A DNA stretch of 39,689 bases from Phycisphaerales bacterium UBA1845 (GTDB taxonomy: Bacteria > Planctomycetota > Phycisphaerae > UBA1845). The notes beneath the pieces are model-generated. The model worked only from the letters and a program-made list of their open reading frames with translations. It did not search any database and was not told the DNA's origin. Below are positions 8,790 through 18,800 of this stretch, one piece after another. Position 1 is the stretch's first letter; each line of letters begins with the position of its first letter. A program made the translations under genes and the position numbers. The stretch covers positions 1-39,689 of the forward strand of contig DDIR01000055.1 of assembly GCA_002338715.1 (NCBI GenBank), given 5' to 3'.

Positions 8790-9526
8790 GGGACCGGATT
8801 TCCTTCCGCAAGAACGGCTTCGGCGACGGTGGGTCCAAGCATGTAGCCCTTACCGCGAACGGTCGAAATCCACTCAACCGTGATCGTATCGTCGGGTGCG
8901 GTGAGTTTCGTGCGCAAGCGGGTCACATGCATGTCCACCGCGCGGGTATCGGATGCATCTGCGGTGATGCCCCAAACACGCGTCAGCAATTCTTCACGCG
9001 TGACCACGCGGCCCGGGTTGGACGTCAAAAATTCGAGGATCCCCGCCTCCATTTCGGAAAGCTTGCGCCGTTCATCGTTGGGAAACACAACTTCGCGCCG
9101 GGCAAAATCGACTTTGACTCCGCCGGCGACGACCGACGAAACAACGGTGGGGCGTGCGGGGGTTCGCCGCAACACAGCTTCGATGCGCGCGAGAAGCTCG
9201 CGGGCGGAAAATGGTTTGACGACATAGTCATCCGCACCGCGCTTCAAGCCGAGGACCCGATCGTTCTCTGCGCCGCGCGCGGTCAGAATGATAACAGGGA
9301 GCGTCGGGTGCGACTTGCGGATTTCTTCAAGAACCTGCATGCCGTCCATCTTGGGCAGCATGAGGTCGAGCAGGACGAGAACAACACCCGAGGTGCGTGC
9401 GGCCGCAACACCCGCTTCACCGTCGGCAGCTTCGATCGGTGTGTATCCGCCGACACGAAGCATGTCGCAGATTCCACGCCTGATGGCAGACTCATCCTCA
9501 ATGACAGCTATTCGTCGTTCTTTCAA
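8786..9526 (-). CDS. OmpR/PhoB-family response regulator
   Basis: This is a 246-residue regulator. The receiver domain carries the acidic pair in VIEDE near residue 10, the phospho-acceptor Asp54 in LLDLMLPKMDG, the conserved Thr in ILTARG and Lys in VVKPFS. The C-terminal winged helix (about 145-235) ends with VDMHVTRLRTKL and VRGKGYML, typical of the OmpR/PhoB group. I chose a TTG start at 9526 because GGGAG lies 9 bases upstream and the protein then begins MKERRIAVIEDE, the normal N-terminus of a receiver. The ATG at 9640 would add 38 residues without family character. It precedes its cognate histidine kinase and may autoregulate through 11-base-spaced repeats upstream. Confidence 0.92.
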   Translation of the reverse strand: MKERRIAVIEDESAIRRGICDMLRVGGYTPIEAADGEAGVAAARTSGVVLVLLDLMLPKMDGMQVLEEIRKSHPTLPVIILTARGAENDRVLGLKRGADDYVVKPFSARELLARIEAVLRRTPARPTVVSSVVAGGVKVDFARREVVFPNDERRKLSEMEAGILEFLTSNPGRVVTREELLTRVWGITADASDTRAVDMHVTRLRTKLTAPDDTITVEWISTVRGKGYMLGPTVAEAVLAEGNPVP

Positions 9527-9616
9527 GAGCGAGTTCTCCCAGAAATCTTGAGAACAAAAAACCTGTTTGCTTATGGAGTTATGTCGGCAAGTCTCGATGA
9601 GATGCCGCACCGATAG

Positions 9617-9658
9617 TGTATATCCGGGACCGTGCGTCACCCGTAACCTGGAAGTAAC
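9617..9658 (-). promoter_or_regulatory. Probable promoter with direct-repeat operator of the response-regulator operon
   Basis: On the minus strand a -10-like TATACA (9617-9622) is preceded by two GTTAC half-sites, whose plus-strand GTAAC copies lie at 9643-9647 and 9654-9658. They have an 11-base period and replace a recognisable -35. This is the geometry used by PhoB/OmpR-type activators, so autoregulation is plausible. The factor is inferred. Confidence 0.4.
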
Positions 9659-9720
9659 TTCGCCCTTATATCCTGTCTAGTCGAAACGCCTTAGGTCGAT
9701 TGGTCGAATTTCAGCGGGAA

Positions 9721-10125
9721 TTAAGGGGCGGACGGTTCCAATTCGGTCCCGGACCGCACCGCCAGCCGGAAATAGGCATATCCCATGACCGCCAAAATAC
9801 CGCTCGCATTGGCGATAAAATCCCTCAAATCACGGTGGCGATTCGTCAAGGGTTGGAGCGTTTCGCTGACGGCTCCGAATGCCATGAATATCAGCGTCCA
9901 TCGGATCACGAACGATCGGGTGAGTTGCGAATGGGCGATACGGGCATAAAGGCACAGCGCGCTTAGGAGTGAAAACGTCGTGAAGTGGGCGACCCAACCT
10001 TCCTTGCTGAGCTGAATGGGAGGACGCGGAAGCTTGGGCCAATGCAGCAACCCGGCGAGCACGGTCCAGTAGATTAGCCAGATTGCAGTGGCATGGCCTC
10101 GGATGAACGAAAGGATTTTGTGCAT
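9721..10125 (-). CDS. VanZ-like small membrane protein
   Basis: The 134-residue product has about four hydrophobic segments. The VanZ signature region is SETLQPLTNRHRDLRDFIANASG: a Glu and Gln in a helix, Arg, then Asp and Asn in the last helix. Preceding helices include AIWLIYWTVLAGLLHWPKLP and FTTFSLLSALCLYARIA. VanZ-like proteins are widespread and mostly uncharacterised; the original member raises teicoplanin resistance. The ATG at 10125 gives the family length. The longer frame to 10326 would overlap the ParA gene and add a non-membrane Arg/Pro stretch. It starts 10 bases after the ParA stop, which implies one transcript. Confidence 0.75.
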   Translation of the reverse strand: MHKILSFIRGHATAIWLIYWTVLAGLLHWPKLPRPPIQLSKEGWVAHFTTFSLLSALCLYARIAHSQLTRSFVIRWTLIFMAFGAVSETLQPLTNRHRDLRDFIANASGILAVMGYAYFRLAVRSGTELEPSAP

Positions 10126-10135
10126 CTCGGATGCG

Positions 10136-11305
10136 TCAGCCAAACCGCGCCTCCGAGTCGGATTCGACGGCTTCTTCAAACTGAATCGGAATGCGAGCCC
10201 CACCGGAACTGGACAGAGTTGGGGATGATTCCGCGGTTGATGGGGTGGACTCATCAGACGCGTCCGGTTCATCCGCGGCAGTGCGAGGTTCAGCCTCGAC
10301 CGGCGCTTCGCTTGCTTCGATTTCATGAGGACCGGAGACGATGCGGCCTTCGATTTCGAGCGATGGAACTTCCGGCAACGGGCTTGCCTCGGTCATTGGC
10401 CGAGAATCATCGACATCGTCAGCCCCATCAGTTTCAGACGCTGCGTCAGTTTCAGACGCCGCGTCGGCCGAAGGTGCTTCGTCCAACGCGGTCAAAATCT
10501 GCGTCGGAACTTCGATACGATCAACGCCGAGGATTTCAGCCGCCAGCGCTGCGTAGTCGATCGCGCCGTTGCTGCTGCTGGCGTAGTCAAAAATCGTCTT
10601 GCCGTAACCCGGGCTTTCGGCCAACTTGATGTTTCGGCGAATGCAGGTTTCAAACACCTTCGCGTCGGACCAGGGCTTGCGGGTGCCGCGTGCGGCAGCG
10701 ACGAATTCTCTCAGGTCGGAAGTCACCTCAGCCGCCAGGCGCGTCCCGGCTTCGTACATGCAGAGGATGATTCCTGAGACAATCAACTCAGGATTGATCC
10801 GCTTCTGCACCAGTTCTATGGTTTCAAGCAACTTACCCACACCTTGAAGGGCGAGGAAATGCGGCTGCAGCGGGATCATCACCTCGTTGGCGGCGGCTAA
10901 CCCGTTGATGGTCAGCACGCCAAGCGACGGCGGACAGTCCATCATGATGACGTCGAACTGCTCAGAAAATTCCGGCAGTGCGTCGCGCAGGATGACTTCG
11001 CGCCCCATGACACTGACGAGTTCCATCTCGGCGGCCGCAAGGTCGATGTGGGCTGGGATCAGATGCATGTTGTCGCTGAGTTGGATCGAGGCTTCCGAAA
11101 TTGGAACGTTGTCGGTCAGCACGTCGTAGACGCTGGTCCGGTTGGGATAGGGGTCGACGCCCAGGTGCATGCTGAGGTGGGCCTGCGGATCGAGATCGAT
11201 CATCAGCACCCGCCGCCCGGTCGAGGCGATGGCCGCACCGACGTTGCAGCAGGAGGTGGTCTTTCCAACGCCACCTTTTTGATTGATAACAGCGATTCGT
11301 CTCAT
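10136..11305 (-). CDS. ParA/Soj-family ATPase with long acidic C-terminal tail
   Basis: The N-terminal 265 residues are a complete ParA-type ATPase. They show the deviant Walker A KGGVGKTT (10-17), MIDLDPQAHLS, MMDCPPSLGVLT and the PLQPHFLALQG segment. Such proteins bind DNA as ATP dimers and position chromosomes, plasmids or other cargo, normally with a ParB-type partner. No ParB gene lies beside it in this window. The last 120 residues are a low-complexity Ala/Ser/Glu/Asp/Pro tail with a short internal repeat (ASETDAASETD) and no homology that I recognise. The tail may be a disordered linker for a partner. The gene is followed closely by the VanZ-like gene. Confidence 0.9.
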   Translation of the reverse strand: MRRIAVINQKGGVGKTTSCCNVGAAIASTGRRVLMIDLDPQAHLSMHLGVDPYPNRTSVYDVLTDNVPISEASIQLSDNMHLIPAHIDLAAAEMELVSVMGREVILRDALPEFSEQFDVIMMDCPPSLGVLTINGLAAANEVMIPLQPHFLALQGVGKLLETIELVQKRINPELIVSGIILCMYEAGTRLAAEVTSDLREFVAAARGTRKPWSDAKVFETCIRRNIKLAESPGYGKTIFDYASSSNGAIDYAALAAEILGVDRIEVPTQILTALDEAPSADAASETDAASETDGADDVDDSRPMTEASPLPEVPSLEIEGRIVSGPHEIEASEAPVEAEPRTAADEPDASDESTPSTAESSPTLSSSGGARIPIQFEEAVESDSEARFG

Positions 11306-11485
11306 TTGAATTCAAGCAGGCCAGCCGATGCGTTCGGAGGTTCGCCCCCCGATTGCCATTTCAAACCAAGAGTATAGCAGCGAAGGGCCTATTTGGAACC
11401 TGAATTGTCACGTTGGGGGCGTGGTTGCGTATTGGCCTGTGAGTTTTTGGCTGCAGGTGGGGACGGGTGCGGTAGCCGTGCGGGG

Positions 11486-11767
11486 CTAATTCAGCAGGGC
11501 GTCGATGAGATCCTCGTCTTCGATACCGAGTTCGGCGAACGCGTCGCGTTTTTCATCTTCGGTCAGGTCGGGATCGTCGGCGATGGCTTCCAGATCGTCG
11601 AGGACATAAGTCTGGCCATCCTCACCCGTTTCGGCATTGTCGAATTCGGGGTTGCGAAAGCTCAACAACCCACAACCCGTGCCAAGAAAAGCGGTGGTTG
11701 TGCCGAGAAGCGCGGTGCAAATGAGTGCGGCGGACAAACTCCGTTTTGTCAGTGATTTGAAAGTCAT
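11486..11767 (-). CDS. Small secreted protein, possible lipoprotein
   Basis: The product has 93 residues from the ATG at 11767, or 106 from 11806; neither start has a good ribosome-binding site. The N-terminus is a signal sequence: a basic TKR, a hydrophobic core (LSAALICTALLGTTTAFLG), then GTGCG. The cysteine suggests lipidation, although the lipobox (G-T-G-C) is weak. The mature part is strongly acidic and ends with a helical segment, DPDLTEDEKRDAFAELGIED. I do not recognise a family. It is divergent from smc and lies about 180 bases upstream of the ParA gene on the same strand. Confidence 0.55.
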   Translation of the reverse strand: MTFKSLTKRSLSAALICTALLGTTTAFLGTGCGLLSFRNPEFDNAETGEDGQTYVLDDLEAIADDPDLTEDEKRDAFAELGIEDEDLIDALLN

Positions 11768-11945
11768 TGGGATCGCCGTCTGGAATTGCTGTCGGGTCAT
11801 ACGCATTTGCGTTCGAGTCAGATTTCAATACTGATTGTACGTCGGAACAAACGTCACGCAAAGTGTAAGAATTGTCTTGAACCGGTGCGGATGATACTGG
11901 TAATTCGTTGCGAGTCGCGGTACGCTGTCTGGGCTAATTTCGTCC

Positions 11946-11951
11946 TATAAT
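11946..11951 (+). promoter_or_regulatory. Perfect -10 hexamer upstream of smc
   Basis: TATAAT lies about 90 bases before the smc start. I see no convincing -35 at the right distance, so this is only a candidate promoter. Confidence 0.35.
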
Positions 11952-12043
11952 CAAATGCCCCACCCCAAAGGCCTGACCGCATAAAGTGGGCTTGAATGCA
12001 CCACGGATTGGTGTTCTATTGGGTGACAGGAGGTCGCAAGCCA

Positions 12044-15000
12044 GTGCTCTTAAAACGCGTGTCCATGTCGGGCTTCAAAAGCTTCGCCGAGAAGGTCGAT
12101 TTTGAATTCGGTGCCGGGGTGACGTGCATCGTCGGACCCAACGGTTGCGGCAAGTCCAACGTCGTCGATGCCTTCAAATGGGTTCTCGGTGAACAGTCGG
12201 CCCGGTCGCTTCGCGGTCGCCAGATGCTCGACATGATCTTCAACGGCGCCGCCGGCCGCAAAAGCAGCGGGATGGCCCAGGTCGACCTCGTCTTTGACAA
12301 CACCGACCGCTCCCTGCCCATCGACCGCGACGAAGTGACCATCACGCGGAAGCTGTTTCGATCGGGCGAGAGCGACTACCTCGTCTGCAAAGAGCCGTCC
12401 CGCCTCCGCGACATTCGCGAGTTATTTCTGGATACGGGCGTGGGGACGAATGCCTATGCTGTGATCGAGCAGGGGCGCGTCGAGTCGCTGCTGCACTCGT
12501 CGCCTACCGAACGGCGATCGATTTTTGAAGAAGCCGCAGGTATCAGCAAATACCGCACCCGCAAGCGCGACGCCGAACGCAAGCTCGATCGTACCGAACA
12601 GAATCTCCTGCGCGTCGCCGACATCATTGAAGAAGTCGAAAAGCGCCTGCGCAGCGTCAAGTTACAAGCTGGTAAAGCGCGAAACTTCCAGCAGTATGAC
12701 GAACGACTTCGCGAGTTGCGGGCAAGTTTCGCGATGGCCGAGTACCACCGATTGACCGAGTCGGCCGCCGCGATTGAGGCGAAGGTGCGGGAGTCCAGCG
12801 AGGCGTCGAAGAAGCTTCGCGAAGACATCGAATCCAACGAGACCGAATCGTCACGCATCGCCCGTGAAACCGAAGCATTGTCGGAATCCATCGCGACCAA
12901 TGACAACGCGCTGGTCACGATCAATTCCAAAGTTGCCAGCACAGAAGAACGAATCGCTGCGGCTGAACACCGGATTGAAGAGCAGGAATCCAACGTCGAG
13001 CGATCCAAAGCCAGGCTCGCGCAGGAAACCAGTCGACACGAGCAACAGCAATCCGAAATCAAGCACGTTGAAGAGCAAGCCGCTCAGCTTCAACGCAAAA
13101 CCGAAGAGCACAACAAGCTGATCGATGAGTTGAGCGCCGGCGAGCAAAACCTCGCGCAACGCATCACCGAGGCGGCTGCTTCGGTTGAAGACGAGAAAGC
13201 CGGCGTGGTCGATCTGCTTCGCCGGACCGCGCAAATTAAGAACGAAATCGCCAGTTTGTCCAAACACAGCGACACGCTTGAGGGGCAAAAAGGTCGGCTG
13301 GCCCAGCGGATCGTGGTCATTCGCGAAGAACTTGAAACGATCGTCGAGCGGCGGGCTGAACTGCGAAACAAGCTTTCAGAAATCGATCAGTTGATCGAGA
13401 TCGAGACCAATCGCCTCAACGAAAAACGCGATGCCGCCCGCATCAGCGATGCGCAGAGTGCTCGCCTGGCTGAGACGCTTTCAGCCGAACGTGAGACCCG
13501 CACGGCGCTGTTTAGCCGCCAGCAGGTGCTCGAAGACTTACAGCAGAAAATGGAAGGCGTTGGGGCTGGTGCCCGCCAGATCCTTGATCGCAAGTTACTG
13601 GCGGAAGACGAAGGGGCGTATGACTCCGTGCTTGGTCTGGTCGCGGACCTTTTCGAGACGGACATCCATCGCGCTCACATCGTCGAAGCCGCCATCGGTG
13701 AGCAGGATCAGTATCTGGTTGTGACCGACAGCAATGCGGTGCTTTCCGACGCCCAGTTGATTGGTGGGCTTAAAGAGCGAACCATTCTGCTTTGTCTGGA
13801 TCGATTGACGCCGATTTCGGGTGTGGTTGATTTTTATGACCGCCCCGGTTTTGTCTCCCGTGCGACTGATTTTGTTCGCTACGATGACTCCCTCGAATTG
13901 CTGGCGCAGACCCTGCTTGGCAAGACCATCGTCGTGGACACGTTGGCCAATGCTTTGGCGATGTCGGTGGAAGGACAGGGGCATCGCTTTGTCACGTTGC
14001 GCGGCGAAGTGGTCGAACCCGGCGGTCGCGTGCGTATTGGTCCGCCCCGTAGCCATGCCGGTCTGATCTCGCGTATCAGCGAGCTTCGCGAACTCGATGG
14101 GCAGTTGGCTGTCATCGACGAACGCGTGGAAGAAATCAGCGGCGATTTGAATCGTTCGTCGGCACAAGCTGCGCATCTTGATCGCGTGCAGCAGGAACTT
14201 CGAAACGCGATCCATGAACTGCAGACCGGTCGCGTCGAGATCAATGCCGCGATTCAGAACTGCGACGAGGGCATTCGTCGGCTCACGTCGGAGCAGCCGC
14301 TGGTCATCGGTGAAGTTTCAGCGATCGAAAAAGAAATCGAAGACGCGGCGGCCAAGGCCAACGAAGGCAAGGGGCAGCTGTCCGAACTGGAAGCCGACAG
14401 CGCCACCCGCGAGGCCCAGGTATTGGTGCATCAGGAAGTCGTCGACCGACTCACCGGCGAGCGGAAGGAAATCGTCGAGAAACTGACCAACGCCAAGGTG
14501 GAAGCCGGTCAAATGCTTGAAAAGCGGGCTGCGGCCGTCGAAACCATCAGCGCACTGCGTCGCAGCATCCGCAACGCGCAGGAAGGCATGGAAGCGGCAG
14601 AGCGCGAAATCGCTGACGCGTCGTCGAGAATTGCCGAATCGAAAGCCGCGATCGATAAGGGACGCGAGCAACTGACAGAATTCGCCGCAGAAGCCGAGCG
14701 AATCGAAACCACCGGTCGCGAACTTCGTGAAAATCGCGACACCCTAAGGCAGAAAGCCGAAGAACTCACCAACGCTACGAGGCAACTTCGCGACGAACTC
14801 ACGCGTACCGATGAACGGTTGCAGGAACAGCGGATCAAGCTGCACGAATCGGGCGTGCGCCGGGACGAGTTGGTTTCACGAGTTCACGAAGAGTTGAAGC
14901 TCGACCTTGCGGACCTTTACGACAATTACGAACACGACGATCAGGACTGGGCCGCGGTCGAGCAGGAAATCGCCGACCTCAAGCAGAAGATCGAACGACT

Positions 15001-15625
15001 GGGTAACATCAACCACGACGCGATCGCCGAACAGCAGGAACTTGAGGAACGCCAGCAATTCCTGACCGATCAGCGCGACGATCTTGACGGCGCCCGCAAG
15101 CAACTTGATGCATTGATTGAAGAGTTGAACGGTTTGTGCGTCACCCGATTCGTCGAGGCCTTCGAAGCAATTCGCGAGAATTTCCGCGAACTGTTCCGCA
15201 AACTCTTCGGCGGCGGTAAAGCGGAGATTATTCTCGAAGATCCCGAAAACGTCCTCGAATGCGGCATCGAGATCATGGCCCGCCCGCCAGGAAAAGAAAC
15301 CCAGAGCATCACGTTGATGTCCGGTGGTGAAAAGAGCATGACCGCGATCGCGCTGTTGATGAGTATCTTCCGATCGCGCCCGAGTCCCTTTGCCATTCTG
15401 GACGAAGTGGATGCAGCGCTCGACGAAGCCAACAACGAGCGCTTCAATGGAATCATTCGCGAGTTCCTCGATAAGAGCCAGTTCATCGTCATTACCCACA
15501 GCAAGCGCACCATGGGGATCGCCGATCAGATGTATGGCGTAACCATGCAGGAGCCCGGCGTCTCGACCCGGGTCAGCGTAAAGTTCGACCAGGTGGACGA
15601 AAACGGCGCGATTGCCGTCGCCTAA
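12044..15625 (+). CDS. smc: Chromosome segregation protein SMC
   Basis: The protein is 1193 residues, the normal SMC length. The N-terminal ATPase half shows Walker A GPNGCGKSN (about 32-40) and the Q-loop region VLGEQSARSLRG. Long coiled coils run at about 165-500 and 670-1010, separated by a globular hinge (about 510-660). The C-terminal half carries the signature LMSGGEKSM (about 1090) and Walker B FAILDEVDAALDEAN (about 1115). SMC dimers with ScpA/ScpB organise and separate chromosomes; no scp genes are in the window. I chose the GTG at 12044 because GGAGGT lies 9 bases upstream and the product then starts with the family motif LLKRVSMSGFKSFAEKV. The ATG at 11996 would add 16 unrelated residues. 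Confidence 0.97.
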   Translation: MLLKRVSMSGFKSFAEKVDFEFGAGVTCIVGPNGCGKSNVVDAFKWVLGEQSARSLRGRQMLDMIFNGAAGRKSSGMAQVDLVFDNTDRSLPIDRDEVTITRKLFRSGESDYLVCKEPSRLRDIRELFLDTGVGTNAYAVIEQGRVESLLHSSPTERRSIFEEAAGISKYRTRKRDAERKLDRTEQNLLRVADIIEEVEKRLRSVKLQAGKARNFQQYDERLRELRASFAMAEYHRLTESAAAIEAKVRESSEASKKLREDIESNETESSRIARETEALSESIATNDNALVTINSKVASTEERIAAAEHRIEEQESNVERSKARLAQETSRHEQQQSEIKHVEEQAAQLQRKTEEHNKLIDELSAGEQNLAQRITEAAASVEDEKAGVVDLLRRTAQIKNEIASLSKHSDTLEGQKGRLAQRIVVIREELETIVERRAELRNKLSEIDQLIEIETNRLNEKRDAARISDAQSARLAETLSAERETRTALFSRQQVLEDLQQKMEGVGAGARQILDRKLLAEDEGAYDSVLGLVADLFETDIHRAHIVEAAIGEQDQYLVVTDSNAVLSDAQLIGGLKERTILLCLDRLTPISGVVDFYDRPGFVSRATDFVRYDDSLELLAQTLLGKTIVVDTLANALAMSVEGQGHRFVTLRGEVVEPGGRVRIGPPRSHAGLISRISELRELDGQLAVIDERVEEISGDLNRSSAQAAHLDRVQQELRNAIHELQTGRVEINAAIQNCDEGIRRLTSEQPLVIGEVSAIEKEIEDAAAKANEGKGQLSELEADSATREAQVLVHQEVVDRLTGERKEIVEKLTNAKVEAGQMLEKRAAAVETISALRRSIRNAQEGMEAAEREIADASSRIAESKAAIDKGREQLTEFAAEAERIETTGRELRENRDTLRQKAEELTNATRQLRDELTRTDERLQEQRIKLHESGVRRDELVSRVHEELKLDLADLYDNYEHDDQDWAAVEQEIADLKQKIERLGNINHDAIAEQQELEERQQFLTDQRDDLDGARKQLDALIEELNGLCVTRFVEAFEAIRENFRELFRKLFGGGKAEIILEDPENVLECGIEIMARPPGKETQSITLMSGGEKSMTAIALLMSIFRSRPSPFAILDEVDAALDEANNERFNGIIREFLDKSQFIVITHSKRTMGIADQMYGVTMQEPGVSTRVSVKFDQVDENGAIAVA

Positions 15626-15817
15626 GGGCCGCGTCGAGGCTCGTGCCGGCTGCGTGGTGGGCAGATTCCCGGCTGAAGGCACCCTCGCTGACGCTTGCGG
15701 ATGCGCGTAGTTATCGGGCCATCGCCATCGATCCCTACTATTGCCCAATCGATCCGCACTATTGCTTGGATTCCCCCTCCCAGAGCGTCGATCTACGACG
15801 TATTCAGGGGAATCACC

Positions 15818-18800
15818 ATGCGCAGAAGGATTGAATTCTCATCAGAAATCAAACTGGCGACCGCCCGATTGCGCCGCAGTTCGCGTCGTCGCGCAATCGC
15901 GCTCATTACGGTGCTCGTGGTGACGGCCATCATCGCGACACTGGCGGCTACCTTCATTGCATCAACCGGAACGACCACCGCGATCAGTCGCAACATGGAG
16001 TCGCACAGCCAAGCCCGCCAGATTGCGGAGTCAGGGATTCGGGCGACGCTGGCCTACATCAATGCAAACGAAGCCTGGCGAACAGACAAAAGTGAAGGCG
16101 CGTGGGTGACCGATGCGTCGCTGCTTGGCGGCACGTTCAGCGTCACCGTGAACGATGGTGAGGATGAGAACAACGACGGCGTCATTTCAAATCCGGCTGA
16201 GGGCGACGGGGACCTTGAAGACGACGAAGAAGATATTTTCACGATCACGTCGACAGCCAAGTTCAATGGGACCATCTATACGGCAAGGGCGGCCGTCACA
16301 CCTGTCGGGACATCAAAGACGATTCGCGTATTGTTCGTAGTCAAGCACCAAGGCAATCTCAACGACCATGAGGAATTCAAGAAAGAGCTAATGGAATCCT
16401 GGGGGTTTGAAGTTGAGACCATTGCCGATACGGCTTCCCAGACGGAATACGATGCCGCAATCGCCGAGGCGGATGTGGCCTACATCGGCGAGACGATCTA
16501 CTCATTCGAACTCGATTTGAAGCTAAAAGATGTGCCGATCGGTATCGTGAATGAAGAAAAGCTTCTCGTCGATGAGTACGGCATCTCGTCGGACAGCAAC
16601 TGTTTTGACTCGACGACGATCAACATTCTGGACAATACCCACGAAATCACATCCGGGTTGAGCATCGGACCGGTCGCCATTTTGACCAGTGCGTCCAACC
16701 TGCATCGAGCAAGGGGGACGCTGGCTGACGGCGCAACCATATTGGCCGACGAATCCCAAAACAACGAAGCAACGATTGTCGCCATCGATACGGGCGCTGC
16801 CTTGTACAACGGCGGCACCGCAACCGCCCGTATGGTCTACCTGCCGTGGGGTTGCGACGGTTTCGACATCGAGTTCCTTACGGACGAAGGGAAGTCGATC
16901 ATGAAAAAGTCGCTGCAATGGGCTTCACAAACGCCTTCCGCAACCAGTCCCGTGTTGCACTACGACTTTGATGAGCAAGCCGGAACAACAGTGAACGATC
17001 GTTCGGGTTCGGTCGACCTTTCCCTCGTAAACGGTAACGGTACGCTCACGTGGGTCACCGACATACAAGCCGGTACCGGACTCTACTTCAACCAGGATAG
17101 TCAGAGCGGTACCGCAAGTTGCAAGACTTCCAGCACCTCGACCGCTGACACCTTCAAGTCCCTGCTTCAGGATTCGGACGCGATAACCGTGCAGGCTTTC
17201 GTAAAAGCCGAGGGAGTGGACGATTCCGGCGGGCGCATGGTGACGTATTCACGCGATACGGGATCGACGACCCGCAATTTCAGTTTGATGGCCGGCTACA
17301 CCGGATCCAGCACCAACGATGACCTGATCGGACGGTTAAAAAATGGCAGCGGAAGCGAAACTGAGTATCGCCAGAACGATTCGTGGTCGATGGATGAATT
17401 TCATGTCCTGGCGATGACAGCAGACCATGGAACGAACAGTGACAATGTGAAGCTGTATGTGGATGGCGTCCTGGTTCACACGTCGTCAGCCAGCGGTGGC
17501 AACTTCAACAGTTGGTCCAGCGAACACTTCCTGCTGGGGAACGAAGCAACGAGCGATCGACCGTTTCGAGGCACGATGTTCGACGTCAAGATCTGGGACA
17601 AGGCCTTGAGCGGTGCGCAGATTTACAAGAATGCGCTTGAACTGCTGCCCGCGGCTGACACCGACCCACAGTTGATTGCGCTGTACGAATTCAACGAGGT
17701 GGTCCCGGACCCGCAGTTGATTCACCACTGGAATCTCGACAACACCAAGGGTCAAGTTGCGGACGTTGCAGGCTCTCTGAACGGGACAATCAATGGGGCC
17801 TCAATGGGCAGCACCGGCATTCTTGGAAACGCTTATACATTTGATGGCAGCAATGATTATGTCGAGTTTGCGCACAGTTCGACGCTGATGCTTTCAAGTG
17901 GGACGATTTCACTTTGGTTTGCGACCACAACGCCAAATGCAACCATGGGACTGTTTTCCAAGGATGCATCGAATTTTGTCAATGGTGGACACGTTCACAT
18001 CTACACCGAAGGCACGCGAATCAAGGTACGACTCCAAAGCAACAACGCATCGTACACGCTGCAGTCCGGAACGATTTCCGACAAAACCTGGTACAACGTC
18101 GTCTTTACGTTCGGCACCGAGGGGATGAAGCTGTACGTGAACGGTACGGAAGTGGACAGCGATTCGTACACGGGAGGATTGGATGAGTCGTCCGGCGGAT
18201 CAGGCAATACCGAACCGTTTGTACTGGGTGCGAATACCTGGGGCAGTAGTGTGGGAACTGTGACACCGCTTCAGAATTACTACTCCGGCGAGATTGATGA
18301 AATTCGAATCTACGATGATGCTTTGAGCCAATCTCAAATCACCAATTTATACGCCCTTCAGCCCATCGGCGCGCATGGCGGCACCGGAACGACGGTCAAA
18401 GACACCAGTTCGTTTGGCTCACCTTTGGACCTGACAATCACCGAACCATCGGATGTGTCCTGGATAAGTGGTGGGGGACTCGAGATTACCTCGTCAACGA
18501 TTATCGCATCCGGTGTTGCGGCAACCAAAATCTACAATGCGTTGACCGAGACGGATGAGATGACTCTTGAAGTCAAGTTCGCCCCCGCAAACATAACACA
18601 GGATGGACCGGCCCGAATCGTGAGTTGCTCGTCGGGTGCGAACGACCGCAATTTCATGCTGGGGCAGGAAGACTATCAGGTTCGTCAGCGCATCCGGACG
18701 ACATCGACTGGCAACAATGGGACACCAGATGTCGCTTCTGGAGATCTTCTCGAAGCCGACACGACAACACACGTGGTCGTGACTTACGACGGCGATAACG

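Noticed and set aside
14876..15748. Minus-strand frame of 290 codons inside smc
   Set aside because: It is antisense to the ATPase half of a clear smc gene and has no family character.
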